From Anderseniella sp. (GTDB taxonomy: Bacteria > Pseudomonadota > Alphaproteobacteria > Rhizobiales > Aestuariivirgaceae), in NCBI GenBank assembly GCA_028289645.1, contig JANQOK010000016.1:1-64000 (forward strand): a DNA stretch of 64,000 bases. The letters run 5' to 3'. Position 1 is the first letter of the stretch. Every line of letters begins with the position of its first letter. The notes under the pieces were generated by a model that was given only the letters and a program-made list of their open reading frames with translations, did no database searches and was not told the origin of the DNA. The translations under genes and the position numbers were made by a program. Below are positions 17,014 through 25,821 of this stretch, one piece after another.

Positions 17014-18156
17014 CTATTTTTCCGATTTGGCCAGTTGATGCAGGCCACGGGCGCGGCGATCAAGCCACCAGCCATACTGTTCGGGCCAGCCGGCAAAATC
17101 CAGGTCAATGCCCATGGCCTGGGCCTGGTGGCGGGGCCAGAACGGGTCATTGATGGCTTCGCGGGCTATCGCGATCAGGTCGGCCTGGCCGTTCTGCAGA
17201 ATGTCTTCCGCCTGGGATCCGTCGAGGATCAGCCCGACCGCCATGGTCTGGATGTCGGCCTCACGCCTGATCTGTTCGGCATACGGCACCTGGAAACCAG
17301 GACCGCGATAGCCGGTCGAAGCGGTGGCACCGGCCGCCGCGTTGCCCCCTGACGAACAGTCGATGACATCGACACCACGGGCTTTCAGCGCCTTCGCCAG
17401 GACCACGGAGTCTTCAATGCTCCAGCCGCCCTCGAACCCGTCCACGGCAGAAATTCGCACAAACAGCGGCTTGCCTGCCGGCCACACCGGGCGCACCGCT
17501 TCGGCGACTTCCAGCACAAACCGCATGCGGTTGTCGCGGCTGCCGCCATACTCGTCGGTGCGTTGATTGGACAATGGTGACAGGAACTGCTGCAGGAGAT
17601 AGCCATGGGCAGCGTGCAGCTCCAGAATGTCCATGCCGATGCGGTCCGCCCGTTTCGCTGCAGCAACAAAATCGGCAGTGACCTGGACAATGTCGGCCTG
17701 GGTCATCTGGCGCGGCACCAGCCAGCCATTGCCGGCCGGCAGCGGGCTCGGGCCGATGACCCGCCATGCGGTCTCACCGCGCGCGGCGTCGGTTTCATCC
17801 AGCGCGCCATTGCCGTGCCACGGGCGCTGGATGGATGCCTTGCGTCCCGCATGGCCGATCTGGATGCCAGGCACCACACCCTGCGCCTTGATGAAGTCAA
17901 CAATGCCGCGCATGGCGTCAGCGTGCGTGTCCGACCAGATGCCGAGATCGCCATGGGTAATGCGGCCGATGTCCTGTACGGCACTGGCCTCCAGAATGAT
18001 CGCGCCCGGCCGGCCCAGGGCATATTTCGAGTAGTTGGCGAAATGCCAGTCGGAAAACAGGCCATCGTGCGCGGAATACTGGCACATTGGCGCTATGACC
18101 ACGCGGTTTGCCAGCGTGACCTGCTTGATGGTCGAGGGCGAAAACAGCATGGTCAC
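17014..18156 (-). CDS. NADH:flavin oxidoreductase, old yellow enzyme family (YqjM/NamA-like)
   Basis: A 380-residue FMN-dependent ene-reductase with a TIM-barrel fold. Landmarks are NRVVIAPMCQYSA near residue 20 (a Cys typical of the YqjM-like thermophilic subgroup), IQIGHAGRKAS with the substrate-binding His, ELHAAHGYLLQQFLSPLSNQRTDEYGGS and NGQADLIAIAREAINDPFWP. It reduces activated C=C bonds with NAD(P)H; the natural substrate is unknown. The start overlaps the argC stop by four bases, giving translational coupling. The third codon ATG is an alternative start. Confidence 0.92.
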   Translation of the reverse strand: MTMLFSPSTIKQVTLANRVVIAPMCQYSAHDGLFSDWHFANYSKYALGRPGAIILEASAVQDIGRITHGDLGIWSDTHADAMRGIVDFIKAQGVVPGIQIGHAGRKASIQRPWHGNGALDETDAARGETAWRVIGPSPLPAGNGWLVPRQMTQADIVQVTADFVAAAKRADRIGMDILELHAAHGYLLQQFLSPLSNQRTDEYGGSRDNRMRFVLEVAEAVRPVWPAGKPLFVRISAVDGFEGGWSIEDSVVLAKALKARGVDVIDCSSGGNAAAGATASTGYRGPGFQVPYAEQIRREADIQTMAVGLILDGSQAEDILQNGQADLIAIAREAINDPFWPRHQAQAMGIDLDFAGWPEQYGWWLDRRARGLHQLAKSEK

Positions 18157-19202
18157 GGGAACAAGGTCACCTGCTCAAGACCGGTTTCCTCGGGCAGGGA
18201 GAACATCAGGTTGAAGTTCTGCACCGCCTGACCGGCGGAACCCTTGACCAGATTGTCCAGCGTCGACAGTAGCACCACCCTGCCCTCGATGCGATCGGGG
18301 ACCACGCCCATCAGCACCCGGTTCGACCCGCGGACGAACTGGGTCGCGGGTATCACGCCGTCCGGCGCCATGTTGACGAACGGCTCATTGCCGTAGCGCT
18401 CGGCAAGCACCTGATGACAGTCACCGGCGGTCTTGCCCGGGACGAGCCTGGCATAGGCGGTGATGAATTCTCCCCGGCTCATCGGCACCAGATGCGGGGT
18501 AAAGTTGACGATCACGTCGCGGCCCGCGGCTAGCGACAGCTCCTGTTCGATTTCAGGCGCATGCCGGTGCTTGCCGATGGCATACGGTCCCATGCCCTCG
18601 CCGGCCTCGCAGAACAGCGTGTTCTGCTTCAGCGCACGCCCGGCGCCGGACACGCCGGACTTGGCATCAATCACCAGATCGGATGCATCAATCAGTCCGG
18701 CTGCAACCAGCGGCAGCAGCAGCATCAGCACCGCGGTCGGGTAGCAGCCCGGACAGGCAACCAGCCGGGCTCCGGCAATCTGGTCGCGATAGTGTTCGGT
18801 CAGCCCGTAAACCGCTTCGGCCTGAAGATCGAGGGCCGCGTGCTCATTGCCGTACCATTGCGCATAGGTTTCCGGGTCACGCAGCCGGAAGTCAGCCGAC
18901 ATGTCTATGATCTTCAGGTGCTCAGGCAGCGCCTTGATAACCTTTTGGCTGGTGGCATGCGGCAGGCCGCAAAACGCCGCATCAACGCCGGACCAGTCGA
19001 CTTCGTCATTGGTAACCAGGCTCGGCAGACCCAGGCAGGCCAGGTGTGGAAACACTGCCTCCATCGGTTTGCCGGTGTGGGAATTGGCCGTCAGCGCGAC
19101 GATTTCCACATTGGGGTGAGCATGCGCCAGTCGCACGAGATCAGCGCCGGTATAGCCTGATGCCCCGATCACCGCGACGCGGATTTTCTGTGCGCTGCTC
19201 AT
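18153..19202 (-). CDS. argC: N-acetyl-gamma-glutamyl-phosphate reductase
   Basis: A 349-residue NADPH-dependent reductase of arginine biosynthesis that acts on N-acetylglutamyl phosphate. It shows VAVIGASGYTGADLVRL (Rossmann), FCGLPHATSQ, the active-site cysteine in VACPGCYPTAVLMLLLPL, and SGVSGAGR. The length fits the long form of ArgC. An SD (GGAGTA) precedes the ATG. The adjoining old-yellow-enzyme gene is coupled to it, an unusual partner for argC. Confidence 0.95.
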   Translation of the reverse strand: MSSAQKIRVAVIGASGYTGADLVRLAHAHPNVEIVALTANSHTGKPMEAVFPHLACLGLPSLVTNDEVDWSGVDAAFCGLPHATSQKVIKALPEHLKIIDMSADFRLRDPETYAQWYGNEHAALDLQAEAVYGLTEHYRDQIAGARLVACPGCYPTAVLMLLLPLVAAGLIDASDLVIDAKSGVSGAGRALKQNTLFCEAGEGMGPYAIGKHRHAPEIEQELSLAAGRDVIVNFTPHLVPMSRGEFITAYARLVPGKTAGDCHQVLAERYGNEPFVNMAPDGVIPATQFVRGSNRVLMGVVPDRIEGRVVLLSTLDNLVKGSAGQAVQNFNLMFSLPEETGLEQVTLFP

Positions 19203-19409
19203 CCTGTACTACTCCAATGAATATGAACGGTGCCTGCAATAACCGGTTCATTGGTTTGCGTAAAGCCGATATGTTGAATAGACAGGCTGCACGGCTGCAT
19301 GCCTGGTCAGCCAAGAGCCTGTTTTCGGTTTATCCTGATACCGGGTTCCAACAACAAGACCCAGCCACCGACTATCCCGGCAACGCGAAACCCAAGGTCG
19401 TTTGCAGAC

Positions 19410-20456
19410 ATGAGATTTGACGAGATGACGGTTCAGGCGGTCAAAACTCAACTGAACAGCCTGCAAGCGGCACAGCCAGCCCTACCGGCCGATCTGGACG
19501 TGGCCGGACCGGTGCATGCAAATCCACACCATGGCGGGCCGCACCCGGCCACCAAGATCTTCAGGGCGACCAGTTCGTCACTGCCGTACGATCTGGCCAT
19601 AAAGGCCGTCGACACCGGGTCGAAACCGGATGCCGGCTTGTGGTTTGAGCGAGAGGCCGATGTCCTGGACCAGCTTGCAAAGCAACAGGATCCCGACCGT
19701 CTCAACCTGACATCGCAACTACATCTGGCGGATGCCGCAAGCGGACTGCTGGTAACCGAATGGCTTGAGGGTCGAAATCTTCGCCGGCACTTTTATTTGA
19801 ACATGTTCTTTGAGCAACGCCGAAATGTTGGAATTGCAGCCGCCGGGCGATGGCTGTCGCGGTTGCATGACACCTGGGGGCGGGACACGGTCCGGTTTGA
19901 TACGTCAGCGTTCCTGGAGGTCATACACACACGGATACAGGAAAATTCCGGAGACAGGCATGACCGGCACCTGAGATATCTCGAGGTGCTGCGCGGCGCA
20001 GCCGCCAGACTTGCCGATCAGCCAAATGTCATCAGCCTTCAGCATGGTGACTTCAGCCCGAACAACCTGGTGATTGCCAATGATAAGTTGGACCTGCGGG
20101 CATTTGACTTTTCAAATCCCATAACGGCACCCATCGAGATGGACATGGCCCACTTTCTGCTCAACAGGACAGTCAGGCTCGGAACCCGGCTTCGAACAGG
20201 CTGCACATCCGGCCTCTGGCAACAAGCACCGCAATGGCAGGCGTTTTCGAAGGGATACTTCGGCACGCCGGATCACCCCCCCGGACCCTGGCTTTCCTGG
20301 TATGCGCTCAGGACGCTGCTGGCTCGGGCGCCGTTCCTGCACCGGTTTTCGCAGGATCCATCACGAAACCGGGTTGACCGGTTCGACCGCGCCAGGGAAC
20401 TGCGCCGGGTGGAGGGCCTGATCGAGATTCTGGCGGAGGACCTGACCCACGGATAG
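19410..20456 (+). CDS. Phosphotransferase family protein (aminoglycoside/choline-kinase-like)
   Basis: A 348-residue protein of the protein-kinase-like superfamily. The ATP-binding lysine is probably in YDLAIKAVD, followed by WFEREADVLDQL. A clear Brenner-type catalytic loop LQHGDFSPNNLVI is present; the metal-binding Asp is in AFDFSNPITAPIEMDMAHFL. The substrate is unknown; small alcohols, sugars and lipid-linked sugars are handled by relatives. The start at 19410 (MRFDEMTV) is preferred over the longer frame, which has a low-complexity start. It converges on an EF-hand gene. Upstream DNA (19203-19409) holds no other gene. Confidence 0.75.
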   Translation: MRFDEMTVQAVKTQLNSLQAAQPALPADLDVAGPVHANPHHGGPHPATKIFRATSSSLPYDLAIKAVDTGSKPDAGLWFEREADVLDQLAKQQDPDRLNLTSQLHLADAASGLLVTEWLEGRNLRRHFYLNMFFEQRRNVGIAAAGRWLSRLHDTWGRDTVRFDTSAFLEVIHTRIQENSGDRHDRHLRYLEVLRGAAARLADQPNVISLQHGDFSPNNLVIANDKLDLRAFDFSNPITAPIEMDMAHFLLNRTVRLGTRLRTGCTSGLWQQAPQWQAFSKGYFGTPDHPPGPWLSWYALRTLLARAPFLHRFSQDPSRNRVDRFDRARELRRVEGLIEILAEDLTHG

Positions 20457-20463
20457 CAAAAAA

Positions 20464-20485
20464 CCTCACCGGAGAACCGGTGAGG
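20464..20485 (-). terminator. Rho-independent terminator of the EF-hand gene
   Basis: CCTCACCGG pairs with CCGGTGAGG around a 4-base loop. Read on the minus strand the stem is followed by TTTTTTGC, a classical U-tract. It lies just past the convergent kinase-like gene and may stop that one too, though with a weak tail on the plus strand. Confidence 0.88.
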
Positions 20486-20601
20486 TCATTGGGTTTGCAG
20501 GGGTATGGCAGTCAATCAGACGCCGGTTGGAGTTCACCGCTCACTTGTGACGGCTGCCGGTACTGGTGACCACCTTACAAACATCCTGGGTGGGTGCGGA
20601 C

Positions 20602-20820
20602 TTAGCCCTGGATAGCAGCCCATTCGTCAGCACTCAGTTCGCCATTCTGGTCGCCATCAGCGGCCTTGAATGCGTCTTCAGCCATATCAGGCATAGCAGC
20701 CTTGGCTTCTTCCATGGAAACCGAGCCGTTCTGGTCGGCATCTACTGTGGCGAAGTCAGCAGCAAGAGCAGCGGTTGAAGCAAAACCAGTGGCGAGTGCG
20801 ATAGCGAGAAACTTTTTCAT
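20602..20820 (-). CDS. Small exported EF-hand calcium-binding protein
   Basis: A 72-residue protein with a Sec signal peptide (MKKFLAIALATGFASTAALA, cleavage before ADFA). The mature 52 residues are almost entirely two EF-hand loops, DADQNGSVSMEE and DGDQNGELSADEW, both with the Asp/Asn/Glu calcium-ligand pattern. GGAGA precedes the ATG by 8 bases. It would act in the periplasm or outside the cell as a small calcium buffer or adaptor. It stands alone with its own terminator. Confidence 0.9.
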   Translation of the reverse strand: MKKFLAIALATGFASTAALAADFATVDADQNGSVSMEEAKAAMPDMAEDAFKAADGDQNGELSADEWAAIQG

Positions 20821-21232
20821 GATTAATTCTCCAGTTAGACTTATAGCGACCTGCACGGCTTGTCTCAGTGAGCAGCCGGTGAGATCGTTCAGCTGCCGTC
20901 CACGAGGCAGAAAGTGGCGGTCCAATGCGGCAGCGAAAAGCAGGCCGCAAGGAATTGTCAGGGCCAATTTGTGATGGAATGTGACCGGTTGTGAACGCCT
21001 TCTGCAGGCTGTCGCGACAGTTGATTACATTCGTGAAATCGTCAAAAAACTGCGCAAATTCATACCAAGCAACAAAAAATACCCCTACATCACGCAAGGA
21101 CAGCATCTGTTTTTGTGTGGTCCGATCGGTACTGCAGAAACAGCGCCGGGCAGGATCGCGATATCTCGCATCGTCGCAGCCGAACACATAATCAACGCTT
21201 TTCAGCTTACCAGCCGTAATGTCATGGCGAAC
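20821..21232. other. Intergenic region, no gene recognised
   Basis: This 412-base stretch lies upstream of the minus-strand EF-hand gene and downstream of the glycan-type cassette. It must contain the EF-hand promoter. Open frames crossing it (for example 20981-21250 on the plus strand) have no family resemblance or convincing start. The stretch 21040-21110 is AT-rich. Confidence 0.6.
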
Positions 21233-21841
21233 TCACATGTCGTCGATTGAAATATCGGCATGAACAACATTTACGTCGACGAAAAACTCTTTCAGGCCGG
21301 CCACCCGCGCGACACACAGCCGATGACGCCCGTCCTCAACAGCCATGCGACCGTCGCGCCCGATATTGATGACTGGCCGGTCGACGGGATCATCCTGGTA
21401 AAGCCCCGAACTGAAGGCGGCGTGCAGCTTGTCAAGAAAGTCCAGGCGCTCGGCCACCTCCTCGCCGGTACTGTAGCGCCTGATCGGGTTGTTGCGCTGC
21501 CTTTCCACCATCCATTGATACCAGCTGGTGGTCTGCCATGACGCACCATCGACAAAATGCGCCTGCAGGGACTGGTAAAATACATAGTTGTCCAACGGGA
21601 CCATTCCGCAGACATCGTCAGATGCCGGTTCGTAAACCGAACACCAGAAAACCTTCCGGTCAATCGTCTGGTCCCAATCGCCGGCAAGCGCGCGGGTTTT
21701 GGGTCTGGCAAGTATGCGTTGTGAATCGCGAAACTCGGGATACTGGATGTAACCGACGTTTCCAGGGTCAATTGAGACGCGCCTATAACGCCGTGGCACA
21801 AGGGTCCTCAGCAACCTCTGCTTCTTGTTGTCCTGTGCCAT
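21233..21841 (-). CDS. Hypothetical protein with ParB/sulfiredoxin-like C-terminal motif
   Basis: About 202 residues, basic at the N-terminus (DNKKQRLLRTLVPRRYRR). The C-terminal part reads PVINIGRDGRMAVEDGRHRLCVARVAGLKEFFVDVNVVH, which resembles the ParB-N/sulfiredoxin-like fold (GRDG...EDGRHRL) found in uncharacterised proteins beside glycan genes. No partition partner is present, so a chromosome-segregation role is unlikely. A GTG 12 bases upstream overlaps the preceding methyltransferase stop and is an alternative start. It is the last gene of a three-gene minus-strand run. Confidence 0.65.
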   Translation of the reverse strand: MAQDNKKQRLLRTLVPRRYRRVSIDPGNVGYIQYPEFRDSQRILARPKTRALAGDWDQTIDRKVFWCSVYEPASDDVCGMVPLDNYVFYQSLQAHFVDGASWQTTSWYQWMVERQRNNPIRRYSTGEEVAERLDFLDKLHAAFSSGLYQDDPVDRPVINIGRDGRMAVEDGRHRLCVARVAGLKEFFVDVNVVHADISIDDM

Positions 21842-21849
21842 GGTGGATT

Positions 21850-22464
21850 TCACCCGGCGTGCTTTTCAGCATGGAAGAACAGCCTGTGCGGCTCCGATTT
21901 GCTGTGCGCCAGCACCTGGGCCGCAGACACCTGCCACTGCTCGCCAAGTTCTGAACGGAACACCTCCTGGTGCCATCTTTCGGCATCTGCCGTGTCGAAA
22001 TCCGTAAATGGCGGCGCAGGATTGCCCTGGTCGGTGTAGCGGGCGCGCCGGGTACTGCCCTCAATGAACAGACGGCCGGTTTTTTCACCGCACGCCCGCA
22101 GCACCGATCGCATGAACTGCTCACCTTCAAAGGCATAGATCCGATGCAGGACGCTCAACAGCAAGATGGCATCCCAATGGGGTGTCGAGCGGACAAACTC
22201 AGGTGTCACCGATGTTCGCATGAACGCGGTGCCGGGCGCACTTTTGGCGCACGCGATCTTGTGTTCCTTTTCGAATTTTTCGGCGCCGACGACAAAGTGT
22301 CCTTTGGATGCCAGGAAGTTGGAGGTCTCACCAAGATTGGATCCAATGTCCAGTATCCAGGCATGCTCCTTGCCGATGCCGGATGCAATGAGCTGGTTGC
22401 GCTCGTTGAATGACGAATGGCGCGAACCGAAATTGAGATGCCGGCGGAACTTCGGAAGCTTCAT
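21850..22464 (-). CDS. Class I SAM-dependent methyltransferase-like protein
   Basis: A 204-residue protein with the SAM-binding motif I WILDIGSNLGETSNFLASKG at about residue 35, an acidic end of strand two (VVGAEKFEKEH) and a motif IV-like WDAILLLSVLHRIY. The C-terminal half (EVFRSELGEQWQVSAAQVLAHS) resembles methyltransferases acting on sugars or lipids in surface-glycan loci. The substrate is unknown. It lies between a glycosyltransferase and the ParB-like gene, with near-contiguous spacing. Confidence 0.75.
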   Translation of the reverse strand: MKLPKFRRHLNFGSRHSSFNERNQLIASGIGKEHAWILDIGSNLGETSNFLASKGHFVVGAEKFEKEHKIACAKSAPGTAFMRTSVTPEFVRSTPHWDAILLLSVLHRIYAFEGEQFMRSVLRACGEKTGRLFIEGSTRRARYTDQGNPAPPFTDFDTADAERWHQEVFRSELGEQWQVSAAQVLAHSKSEPHRLFFHAEKHAG

Positions 22465-22542
22465 GGTGTAAGGTTACCTTGCAGCGATTGGTGGGATGCA
22501 GACATAGACGACTTACCGACGAACTCCAAAGCACAATCGGCT

Positions 22543-23391
22543 TCAGGGGCGAATGGACTTTGCTTTCATGTCTTCAAGGCCGGCAAGAATGCTTTGCCAG
22601 CGCGGGCTGTCGATATCAACCTCCCAATCGAGCTTGTGCATCGCCGTCTTCCGGGATGCAATAAACTGTAAAATCTCTTCAACCGGCACGCCTTTTTTCT
22701 GACTGTGCTTCAACGTGAGCGGAACCAGGCGGGGATGTTTTGGCGTGTCGTCCCAGATCCTGGCGAGATCCGGGTTTCCATGAAACGATTTCGAGAACAG
22801 GTAGTGCTGGGCGAAATACGGATAGATGCCGAGCACACGGACCGTTGCCGGATGGAACCAGCCGCTGGTGGTTCGGGTCGTCAGCCCGAATGGAAACTTG
22901 AACACATGGTAGATCCATTTCCCCGCTGGCCTGTTCTGTCTCGGAAACCTGTTCTGCGTGAAAAACGACAGCATCTGATCGCGAACTGCAACCACGAGCG
23001 GGTTGCCGGCAACACTTGCCAGAAACCAGTTGGACAACAGACAGTCGCGGCGAAGATTGGAAAACGCAAAGAAACCGGATTGCAGCGCCGCCGGCAGCCA
23101 GTCATTCAGTGGTTTGGCGCAGTAGATTGAGGCATCCGCCCACACACCGCCGTGCTCTGCAAGCAATGAGATACGGATAAGGTCGGCCTTGTGCTGTATG
23201 CCGATGTCGGCTCGGGACATGTCGACGGACTGATCCAGGGAAATGACCCCTGAAACACTGTCTGCATCCAGAACCCTGATCTGCCAGTCCGGGTTGAAGT
23301 CCCGCCAGGACTGAATGCATTTTGCCACCAGCGGCGGTGCGGCAGCCTCACCCTGATGCCAATACATCCAAATCGTCTTCGGCAGTGTCAT
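22543..23391 (-). CDS. Glycosyltransferase, capsular polysaccharide synthesis type (GT32-like)
   Basis: A 282-residue protein beginning LPKTIWMYWHQGEAAAPPLV, the hallmark N-terminus of the Caps_synth / DXD-sugar transferase group. It then has ADIGIQHKADLIRISLLAEHGGVWADASIYC; the final WADAS is the variant of the nucleotide-sugar-binding DXD motif used in this family. A hydrophobic segment (YHVFKFPFGL) and a C-terminal SQKKGVPVEEILQFIASRK follow. It probably transfers a sugar to a surface glycan. It is the first gene of the three-gene minus-strand cassette; the upstream gap (23392-23663) holds no gene. Confidence 0.83.
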   Translation of the reverse strand: MTLPKTIWMYWHQGEAAAPPLVAKCIQSWRDFNPDWQIRVLDADSVSGVISLDQSVDMSRADIGIQHKADLIRISLLAEHGGVWADASIYCAKPLNDWLPAALQSGFFAFSNLRRDCLLSNWFLASVAGNPLVVAVRDQMLSFFTQNRFPRQNRPAGKWIYHVFKFPFGLTTRTTSGWFHPATVRVLGIYPYFAQHYLFSKSFHGNPDLARIWDDTPKHPRLVPLTLKHSQKKGVPVEEILQFIASRKTAMHKLDWEVDIDSPRWQSILAGLEDMKAKSIRP

Positions 23392-23663
23392 GATGGTCGT
23401 TTTTTGCGGTCAGGCGTTTTACCCGACAGCTAATACCACAGTTGTCAACCATGGCCACCACTTCAGCGTCAAAGCCCACACCTGCCGTAAACGCGAACAG
23501 CTTGCCGCCCCCTGCCCGCCGCAGGATTGCGAATGATCAATATGCGTTTGCCCACCGCCGGAGACTTCGTCAGAAGCGCTGCGCAAACGGCTGGCCGTTG
23601 TCACGGCAACAATGAATGTCGCGCACGCGACACCATAGCAAGCCCATTGTCGTTCGCAGGCTG

Positions 23664-24020
23664 CTAGAAGCCCAGCGGCATCAGCTTGTAGCCCTGATCG
23701 GTGCGATAGCCGAATCCGTCATGGCGCGTGCGGTAGCAGATTTCCTTGCTCTGGCGGCGCTGCTTGATGCGCGAACACAGGCTGTTGTTTTCATCGTCAA
23801 TGCGCCACTCGCCATAGACCACGCGGCCCTTGGTCGACAGCATCCGCATCTCGCCGGACTTGCGGTAGATGATCTTGCCGCTGAGCCTGCCGCGGAAGGC
23901 GAGCTCCTGGCCGACCAGTTCTTTCATGATCTCGCCGCCTGACATCCAGTCGGCAGCGATCACATTCTGCGGCAGCAACATAGCTGCAGCGCTTAACGCG
24001 ATTAGCAGTGATTTTTTCAT
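23664..24020 (-). CDS. Small predicted periplasmic protein of unknown function
   Basis: A 118-residue protein with a Sec signal peptide (MKKSLLIALSAAAMLLPQNVIA, cleavage before ADWMS). The mature part is basic and strand-rich: ELVGQELAFRGRLSGKIIYRKSGEMRMLSTKGRVVYGEWRIDDENNSLCSRI...ICYRTRHDGFGYRT. It looks like a lipocalin-like or DUF995-like small barrel, with two cysteines that could form a disulfide. No confident family assignment. The start was chosen for the intact signal peptide; the longer frame adds 21 unconserved residues. Confidence 0.65.
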   Translation of the reverse strand: MKKSLLIALSAAAMLLPQNVIAADWMSGGEIMKELVGQELAFRGRLSGKIIYRKSGEMRMLSTKGRVVYGEWRIDDENNSLCSRIKQRRQSKEICYRTRHDGFGYRTDQGYKLMPLGF

Positions 24021-24513
24021 TTCAAGGCTCCCCAGCCAATTGGAGCGCTCCAGATCCGGTGCTCCGAACTTCAGTTGCGGCATCGCCGTGCCCGCATAAC
24101 CTTGCGGCAGGCATGCCAGTGTGAAGTGCCGGTCCGGGTCGGAATTGTCGTCCTGCTTGCGTTTGAGTCTTTTTGTCTTTGTTACAAGTCCGGATCAGGC
24201 ACGGCGTAATAAAGTCAACTGGGACCAAACCAGAAACAGCACAGACCTGTATGTGAGGCCTGTCACATCACTCGTTCAAACCGGGAACACCCGGCCTGCT
24301 TGCAAGGCTAGAAGCTAAATGCCGCTCGTTGCCCTACCGGTCCCATGAAAAGAACCGGCAATCATCATCGGCGTCGCATCCTTAACAAACGATTAAGAAA
24401 CCGATGATCAATCCCAGCGTCTGCGCTCAACCTGCTTATCTCACCCAACAGGACCAGCGCCGACATTTACACTCTAGGACAGATTCGAAGTGGATTACAA
24501 CCGCCGGAAATCC
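24021..24513. other. Intergenic region, no gene recognised
   Basis: This 493-base stretch between glcF and the small periplasmic gene is less GC-rich than its surroundings. It holds the promoter of the periplasmic gene and the 3' side of glcF. CCGGT and ACCGG around 24348 form a weak 5-bp hairpin. The frames crossing it have no recognisable product. Confidence 0.6.
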
Positions 24514-25818
24514 CTATTCTGCGGCCTGCGGAAGGCGTCCAGACAGAGCCTGCGGCTGCGGTCCGCCGGTGGCCCAGTCCAGCATTTCCGCAGTGTGCAC
24601 AACCGGAATGCCGGTGCCGTTCGATATCTGCATCATGCAACCGATATTGCCGGCAGAGATTACATCCGGTGTCAACGCTTCCAGGGTAGCCACCTTGCGG
24701 TTTTTCAACTCGGCGGAAATCTCCGGCTGCATGATGTTGTAGGTACCGGCAGACCCACAGCACAAATGCGGATCGGCGGGTTCCAACACCGTAAAGCCGG
24801 CCGCCTTGAGCAGGGATTTGGGATGGGTCTTGATCTGCTGGCCATGCTGCAGCGAACACGCGGCATGATAGGCGACCTTCATGCCGGGCACGTTTGCCTC
24901 ATTGAGACCGAGCTCCACCATGACCTCGGAGATGTCCCTGGCCAGTTTCGATATGATTGCCGCATCCTCAGCCAGCGCGTCGTTGCGGAACATGTGGCCA
25001 TAATCCTTGACCGTCGTGCCGCAACCGGAGGTGTTGATGATCACTGCATCCAGGCCCTCGCCGCGATACTCCTTGATCCAGGCCTTTATGTTGGCAGCCG
25101 CGGACGCATGGCTTTCAGTGGTCTTGCCCATGTGATGGGTGAGCGCACCACAACATCCAATCCCCTTGGCAATGACCACATCGCAACCATGCCGGGTCAG
25201 CAGCCTGATGGTGGCTTCGTTGATATCCGTGTTCAGGGCGCGCTGGGCACATCCGGTCAGTAGCGCGACCCGCTTGCGGCGCTCACCTTCGGCCTTGAAC
25301 ACCTGCGGCAGGTCCATCGGGCTGGGTGACGGCAGGTCGGACGGGGCCAGCGACACCATCGCCTTCAGCCTGCCCGGCAGATAGGACGCAAACGGCTTGG
25401 CGAACCTGGCGCCGAACATGGCCAGCCGGAACCGGCCGGGATAAGGCAACACCTGCACCAGCAGCCAGCGCAGCACCCGTTCCGGCAACGGCCGGGTGTA
25501 GGTCTGTTCGATGTACTCGCGCGCATGGTCCACCAGGTGCATGTAGTGCACGCCGGACGGACAGGTCGACATGCATGACAGACACGACAGGCACCGGTCT
25601 ATGTGCTTGACCGTCTTGGCATCTGCCGGACGGCCCTTCTCCAGCATGTCCTTCATCAGGTAGATGCGGCCGCGCGGGCTATCCAGTTCATCGCCCAGCA
25701 CCTGGTATGTCGGACAGGTGGCTGTACAAAACCCGCAATGCACGCAGGTGCGCAACACCTCGTTCGACCGCTTGATCGCCGGGTCCTTCAACTGCTCTGT
25801 GGTAAAGTTGGTCTGCAT
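24514..25818 (-). CDS. glcF: Glycolate oxidase iron-sulfur subunit GlcF
   Basis: A 434-residue electron-transfer subunit of glycolate dehydrogenase. Two 4Fe-4S motifs are present near the N-terminus (CVHCGFCTATCP and CLSCLSCMSTCP). Two CCG-type domains follow, with GIGCCGALTHHMG and DPHLCCGSAGTYNIMQP, and GCAQRAL and HAACSLQHGQ between them. It completes the GlcDEF complex that oxidises glycolate to glyoxylate at the membrane and passes electrons to quinone. It starts 3 bases after glcE. Confidence 0.95.
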   Translation of the reverse strand: MQTNFTTEQLKDPAIKRSNEVLRTCVHCGFCTATCPTYQVLGDELDSPRGRIYLMKDMLEKGRPADAKTVKHIDRCLSCLSCMSTCPSGVHYMHLVDHAREYIEQTYTRPLPERVLRWLLVQVLPYPGRFRLAMFGARFAKPFASYLPGRLKAMVSLAPSDLPSPSPMDLPQVFKAEGERRKRVALLTGCAQRALNTDINEATIRLLTRHGCDVVIAKGIGCCGALTHHMGKTTESHASAAANIKAWIKEYRGEGLDAVIINTSGCGTTVKDYGHMFRNDALAEDAAIISKLARDISEVMVELGLNEANVPGMKVAYHAACSLQHGQQIKTHPKSLLKAAGFTVLEPADPHLCCGSAGTYNIMQPEISAELKNRKVATLEALTPDVISAGNIGCMMQISNGTGIPVVHTAEMLDWATGGPQPQALSGRLPQAAE

Positions 25819-25821
25819 CGC

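Noticed and set aside
20981-21250. 89-residue plus-strand frame in the intergenic region
   Set aside because: No SD, no family resemblance, and it runs into the opposite-strand ParB-like gene.
21233-21841. Chromosome-partition ParB
   Set aside because: Only the small ParB-N-like motif is present; there is no helix-turn-helix, no ParA partner and no parS-like cluster.
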